Part shown: positions 58,904 through 64,000 of the stretch, piece by piece
Layout: each line of letters starts with the position of its first letter
Numbering within the stretch: position 1 is the stretch's first letter
Assembly (NCBI GenBank): GCA_036971715.1
Contig: JAVHJL010000011.1
Span: 1,612,001-1,676,000 of the forward strand
From: Arthrobotrys musiformis
Lineage: Eukaryota > Ascomycota > Orbiliomycetes > Orbiliales > Orbiliaceae
Length of the DNA: 64,000 bases
Direction: 5' to 3'
Program-made: the position numbers and the translations under genes
The notes under the pieces: model-generated
The model's database searches: none
What the model saw: the letters and a program-made list of their open reading frames with translations, nothing else
Told to the model about the DNA's origin: nothing

Positions 58904-59459
58904 TGTAATAAAGCATGCCTAGCAGAAAGAATTCCAAACAGAAATCCAAGCAACCAGAGGAGTTTTTAGAATAACCATAGGAAACATCCAAGCAATATTG
59001 TAGTTAAAAAAAAAACTATACAATGTAATATAACCTATAGATTTAGAATAAAAAAGTATCTAAATCCAAATTTTAAAATATGAAAAACAAAATTAATAAT
59101 ATTATTTTAGTTTGTGTGGAAGCAAAGCCTATTTAAGCCTATATTTTATACAAATTCCCAATTTATTAAGAAATAATTCATATCTAGTTTAGCATCTTAT
59201 ATATTCAAATACCCAGTTTAGATTTATCTCCTATCCAATTTAATATTCTATATCCAAATATCTAATTTATAGTTTTATGTCTTATCCAGTTTAATATTAT
59301 ATTTTTGAATATCTACTTCACAGTTTTATCTCTTATCCAGTTTAATATATTATTTCTTTTATTATTTGTCTATTTAACTCACTATATTTGCTATCATATA
59401 TTTAGAAATTAAGTAATAATTTAAATATTAATCTATATTTACACTAATACACTTCCTTA
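58904..59459 (+). repeat. Family B LTR fragment, inverted to the main element
   Basis: Starts TGTAATAAAGCATGCCTAGC, reverse-complementary to the ends of both LTRs of the main element, and follows them to about 59459, lacking the last 50-60 bases. It keeps more C than the other two copies. Confidence 0.8.
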
Positions 59460-61896
59460 CCTCGAGGCGTGATAAGCAATATCTTATAAAATAGAATAAA
59501 CTTAGATTATCTAGTATTGATTTCTATTATTACTAGTTAAGTAGTATTTATATACATAAAATTATAGATTTTTTAAATTTTGTATAATATAATTTTACTG
59601 AAATTCATATATTTATAGTATAACTACCTTTTTTAATATTTACTATTAGTAGTTGAACTTTGAAACTTTTTTTTTAAAAAGTCTATATTATATATATAAT
59701 ATTCTATTAAATCTTAATATATTATATATTTTAGAAAAACATTTTTTGATATTTTTTTTTTTATAAAATAAAAATTTTATTAAAATTTTTTTAAATTTAT
59801 TAATATTTATTAATACTATTAGATTTATTTATTAATTTCATTAAAAGCACCTTATAATAATAATATTTTTTAAATAATAATAGTTTAATTAAAATATTAT
59901 TATTTATAATTTAAACTTTTTTAAATTAGTTATTTTCTAATTTATATTATAATATTTTAAAATTATAATATAATTTTTTAATAATCTTTTTTTCTTTATT
60001 TTTTTTATTATAAAATATTTAATTTTTTTACTTTCTTAATTTACTTTAAACATATAATATACTTTTTGATTTTTTTGGATTTTATTATATATTATTATGA
60101 TTTATCCTAAAAATTTATTTATTTTTTAATAATAAAATTTTAAATTTTTATAAATATTTTTATAACTAATATTTTTATATTATTTTTTATAAAGTAGTTT
60201 TTTCTCTCACCAATAATTCCCTTTTTATATAAAAAAATTTTATAATAATTTTTAAAATCCAAACTTTCTAGAATTTTTATAATTTTAACTAAACTATTTT
60301 TTATAATATCTAATAAGTAATTATTTTTTTATTTATACATCAGATATATATATTAGTTTTTAAAACTATAATATTAAGCTTTTTTCTTACATATTAAACA
60401 ATCTCACACACTAATATAATTATTTTATTATAAACATAAAAATTAAAAAAAAATTTATTTTAATTATTCTAATTTTAAATAGTATATATATATATATACT
60501 ATACTTTTTTTTTAAATCTTATTCTTTTTTTTTTTTTCCTTTTTTTTTTTGTTTAAAGTTTATATTTGATTTAAAATATTTATTTATTTTTATATTTTTT
60601 TAATTTTTTTAATTTAAAATTTTTTTATATTTTTATTTTTATTTTTAAATTTTATTTATGAATATAACAATCCTTAATTCAATTTTTTAATATATTTTTA
60701 AAAAAACTTTTTTTATTCTTATATTTTTTTATTTTTTTTTAAAAAATAATTGATTATGCTGATTTTACTAATAATATATTATATTAAATAAAAAAGTTAT
60801 AATTATAAATAGTAAAAGTTTTTTTTTTTTTAATTTTTTATATTTAATATATAGTAGTCAGCTACACTTGTTACTCTAATAAAAAAAAACCAAATATAAT
60901 TATTATAATATATGAAAATTTTTTTATTTTATAGTTTTTTATAAATTTAGATTTATTAAAATAATATTTAATAAAGTTTTTAAATATATAATAAGTTTTT
61001 TTTTTTTTTACTTTATAATTTTAACTATATATATTTGCTATAGTCAAATTCTTTATTATTTTTTTAAAATTTTTTTTTTTTTTAAATATGATTTTACTTT
61101 TAAAAAAAATATTATTATAATTTTTATAAATAATCTAATATACTATATTATACTAAATTTTTATACTATAGTTTTTATAATTATTCCTCTTTTTCCTATA
61201 AGTTTTATTATACTACTTTTTATTACCACATCTATTTTTATATTAGAAAAATTATTTAATTAAAAATAATTTTATAAAATATAAATAATATTTTATTTAC
61301 TTCTATAATACCTAATAAGATTTTGAATTAAATTATATTAAAAAATTTTTTTAAAATATTAATAAATTAATTACTATTTTTATAATAAAAAATATTTTAG
61401 ATTACTTTTAAATAATCAAAAATAATTCTATTTTAGTTTTTATAGTGTGAGATTGCGAATAGGCTTACTCATAGCCAAGCAGTACTCAACTGCCCCATCA
61501 GCAGTACACTTATAAAAAATAAAAAAATGTAATTTAAAATAATAAATTAATAGTGATAATAAGTATATATTATGCAATAATAACAAAGTATATATAAAAA
61601 AATATAAACAAAAAATCAATACTTTATATAAAAAAAAATAACACCAATAAAAACATTTATAAAATAATAAAAATATTAAAATATATTAAAAACCAAAATA
61701 TAATATGTAAATTCCATTCACTTAGCCCAACTTTTTTTTCTACACTCTATTATCTATTCTTTTTATATAACTCCCTTGCTTTTATAACAACTATCTTTTA
61801 ATTATATTTAACATATTTTTATTTTTCTTATTCTTCTATCCAGCACAGCACTACATTCTAGTCATCTTCTTATTCATTAATAAAATCCTCTTGTTA
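59460..61896. other. AT-rich sequence without recognisable remnant
   Basis: About 2.4 kb, C-retaining on the plus strand, with long T and A runs and no readable protein trace. A normal-composition islet at 61441-61505 (GTGTGAGATTGCGAATAGG onward) stands out. Confidence 0.6.
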
Positions 61897-62600
61897 TACC
61901 TTGCCCAGGTCTCCTTGGCAGGATTCCTAAACAAGCCTAGCACCTTGCTGGTTTCTCAACTCTATTGGTTCAGATCTCTTAGAGGGAACAATCAGTATTC
62001 GGTGGAACTAATAAAGTTGTATATAGAAAGTATAACACAGTAGAATAAGTAAAAGACTTATAGGACTGTTTCAAGGCTTTACTATTGGGTAGTAAATTAG
62101 TAAAGGTAGTTAATAAGTTGACCAATGGAATTCCAAGAAAGATCTGAGAACTACCATCGTTTAAGAAGGTCTTAAATACATAATGAAGTTTCCATATAAA
62201 ATGCAATTTGCATACAAATTTAATGAGTTGATGGAATTTCTATAAGTTGATAGTAATTATTAATTTAATAGTTTATTGTTGACTTGGGTACATATGTTAT
62301 AATAAATGTTGCATAAAAAAAACGGGATAAACTAGTAATTAAGATTTCCGCTAATTAAACAAAACCGAATATGTTATAGAGATAATATATTCTACAAAAT
62401 ACAGGAAATAGACTTATTTCCTCCGAACAAATGTTTATAAAATAAATAAACAAATTATAAATTAAATCTTTTTATAGAATAATTAAAATATAGAATTAAA
62501 AGCATGTTTATTACACTAAGCTATATACCTAATTAAAAATAATCATATAATATAAATATGATATTATCTCCTTCTTCAAAAAAAAACTTCATCATATAAA
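61897..62600 (-). repeat. LTR family A, uninterrupted and lightly mutated copy
   Basis: Starts TGTTATACC and, reading the reverse strand, ends in TATAACA; with the TGTTA start of copy 1 this gives the TG...CA form and the TGTTA/TAACA inverted ends of an LTR. It contains both halves found separately at 51731-52191 and 58653-58903 joined together around 62131-62141 (empty site). The right limit is approximate. Confidence 0.75.
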
Positions 62601-64000
62601 ATTCCCATATGGGAATATTTCATAGATAAAAAATAAAATGTTTGGAGATATTAAATCTATGCGGGAAAATCTTGTATAATATATTTTAGTATATGGAAAA
62701 CTTAGTTAAAGGATATTATTGTATAAAAAATTTGCTAAAAGAATAATTCTATGTTAAAAATGCTATAGGTGATGAATTTTATATTATATATAAGATTATG
62801 TAAGTATAATAGTACATAAATATAACTAAACTTATTGAAAATTAGAAGTCAAAATTTAAACCTTTAAATATTTCTATATTTTAATAATTTAATATGTAAA
62901 ATTAGGTATATTTAAATAATACTTTTTTAAATAAAAGCATGTCAAAGAACAAAATTTAAAAACATTAAAACAAAATTAGATCTAAATAATCTAAAGATTA
63001 AAGAAATAAGGACAATTTTTGCTGTGTAAATACAAGAGTTTAAGTGTCTTCTGGAAATTAAGTGTAGTCACTATGTTAAGAGGGGATACGACTATTTTAT
63101 AATAAAAAAAAAAATAAAAGTGTGTGGTCTGCACTAAATCAAAGAAGAAGTATAATATAATTTTTTGTAAGGAATTGTTTTCTTGAAGTTTCTTTCTAGT
63201 GGTTGTTATTAACTATTTTTCTTAGTTAATTAGATCTTAAATTTTAAAAAAAAGAAATATTAGGAATTTTAAAAAGTTATAAGTTGTTTTGAGATGGTTT
63301 AAAAAGAGGTTTAGTAGAATCAGTTGGTTATGTTAAAAATTTAAGGGAATTTTTTAAAAGCATAAGAAAAGCTTTCTAAGTTATTAAATAATTTTTATGG
63401 TATTATATTAAAATTAATTTGTTATTAGTGAGAGATATAAATTGTAGTAGAGAAACATTATGAGAGTATGGTTTATGTAAAGGCAGAATTGGAGTTGTTG
63501 GGGGAATTAGAAAGTTTTAGTTTTGAGGAAAAAAGGGTTTCTTTAGTATTGAAAGAATTAGTATATTATTTTATTTTAGAGCTTATTTTTGATGAAGTAA
63601 TAGGTTTTGATTTAAATTTTTATCCAGTGAATAATAAGGAGGTTTTAAATATAGAATATAAAGATAAAAAGTATTTGAGATTTATGGCTGTGTAATAATA
63701 TTTCTAAGGGAATATTAATGTTATATTAAGTGGTTTAGATCTTTTTAAGAATATTATGAAAGATTCTGGTTTTTCTATAAATATTTTTATAAAAGATATT
63801 TATGAGGATTTAGAATTTGTAGGTTAAATAATTTCTTCTTTTATTTATTATCTTTAGTAAATATATAAAATATTTTGTAAAAATATTTTTCTTTAATATG
63901 TTAAATTATTGGTAGTTGATATTTTACTTATAAACTACATTATTTAAATAATGTGTATTAATATGTTGTTGGTGGTTCTGGTATATTGTATAAAGTAGGG
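62600..64000. other. AT-rich end of window
   Basis: G-retaining, AT-rich sequence with milder decay around 63000-63700. A 75-codon frame at 63468-63695 is noted but has no recognisable product. Confidence 0.5.

Larger units (their letters stand above)
51290..64000. other. AT-rich, RIP-like repeat block
   Basis: From about 51,290 to the window end the sequence is strongly AT-rich, full of TA and TT/AA runs, and has no long open frame, against normal composition to the left. Repeat copies inside it differ mainly by C-to-T and G-to-A changes, the mark of repeat-induced point mutation. Short stretches of normal composition persist at about 51735-51835, 59455-59480, 61441-61505 and 61890-62200. 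Confidence 0.9.

Noticed and set aside
61979..62206. 75-codon minus-strand frame
   Set aside because: Lies wholly within the family A LTR copy.
63468..63695. 75-codon frame in the AT-rich tail
   Set aside because: No recognisable domain, RIP-like surroundings and chance length; could be a spared piece of a repeat but not a supported gene.
1..64000. CRISPR arrays, bacterial operons, rRNA or tRNA genes
   Set aside because: None seen; the window is eukaryotic nuclear DNA and no cloverleaf or rRNA-like stretch was noticed apart from the snoRNA guide complement.

Overview
The window comes from the nuclear genome of a filamentous ascomycete (Pezizomycotina). The evidence is fungal-type genes with many short introns (branch sites like GCTAAC or CTAAC, mostly 45-80 bases), a Zn(II)2Cys6 regulator of the cutinase/fatty-acid type, a UapA/UapC purine permease, and a block of repeats mutated in the style of repeat-induced point mutation (RIP). 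The genus cannot be told from the sequence. All exon joins were worked out by hand from reading frame, splice sites and remembered family alignments; no search was run.

Positions 1-51,290 are ordinary gene-rich DNA with 18 protein genes on both strands, mostly housekeeping. In order: acyl-CoA delta-9 desaturase (partial, -), purine permease (-), SAP30-like subunit (+), mitochondrial ribosomal protein uL29m (+), Rab GDP-dissociation inhibitor (+), condensin SMC2 (+), MOB3/phocein (-), gamma-tubulin complex GCP2 (+), glucose-6-phosphate isomerase (-), Msp1 AAA ATPase (+), mitochondrial ribosomal protein bS21m (-), RBM25-type splicing factor (+), Zn2Cys6 regulator (+), GMC oxidoreductase (-), DNA polymerase alpha catalytic subunit (+), ribosomal protein L7/uL30 (-) with a box C/D snoRNA in one intron, kynureninase (-), and an F-box protein (-). 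My models contain about 89 introns, which is dense for this group. Two exons are very small (14 and 18 bases inside coding sequence), the L7 first exon is 5 bases, and SMC2 has a GC-AG intron.

The gaps between genes carry a recurring short motif built from GTAGGTACCT, ACTTAAGTA and CCTAGGTA units, at a dozen or more places. None of these gaps shows a convincing extra gene.

Positions 51,290-64,000 are an AT-rich, RIP-like block without intact genes. It holds a Ty3/gypsy-type retrotransposon (52,192-58,611, minus strand) with two LTRs of about 610 bases and decayed gag, reverse transcriptase and integrase. It is inserted in an LTR of a second family. The same insertion junction appears again in mirror orientation at 58,903/58,904, and an uninterrupted copy of the second LTR lies at about 61,897-62,600. 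The loss of C or of G changes strand from tract to tract.

Functionally the genes do not form a cluster. They cover DNA replication (POL1), chromosome condensation (SMC2), spindle nucleation (GCP2), translation (L7, two mitochondrial ribosomal proteins), vesicle traffic (GDI), glycolysis (PGI), tryptophan/NAD metabolism (kynureninase) and lipid metabolism (desaturase, and probably the Zn2Cys6 regulator).
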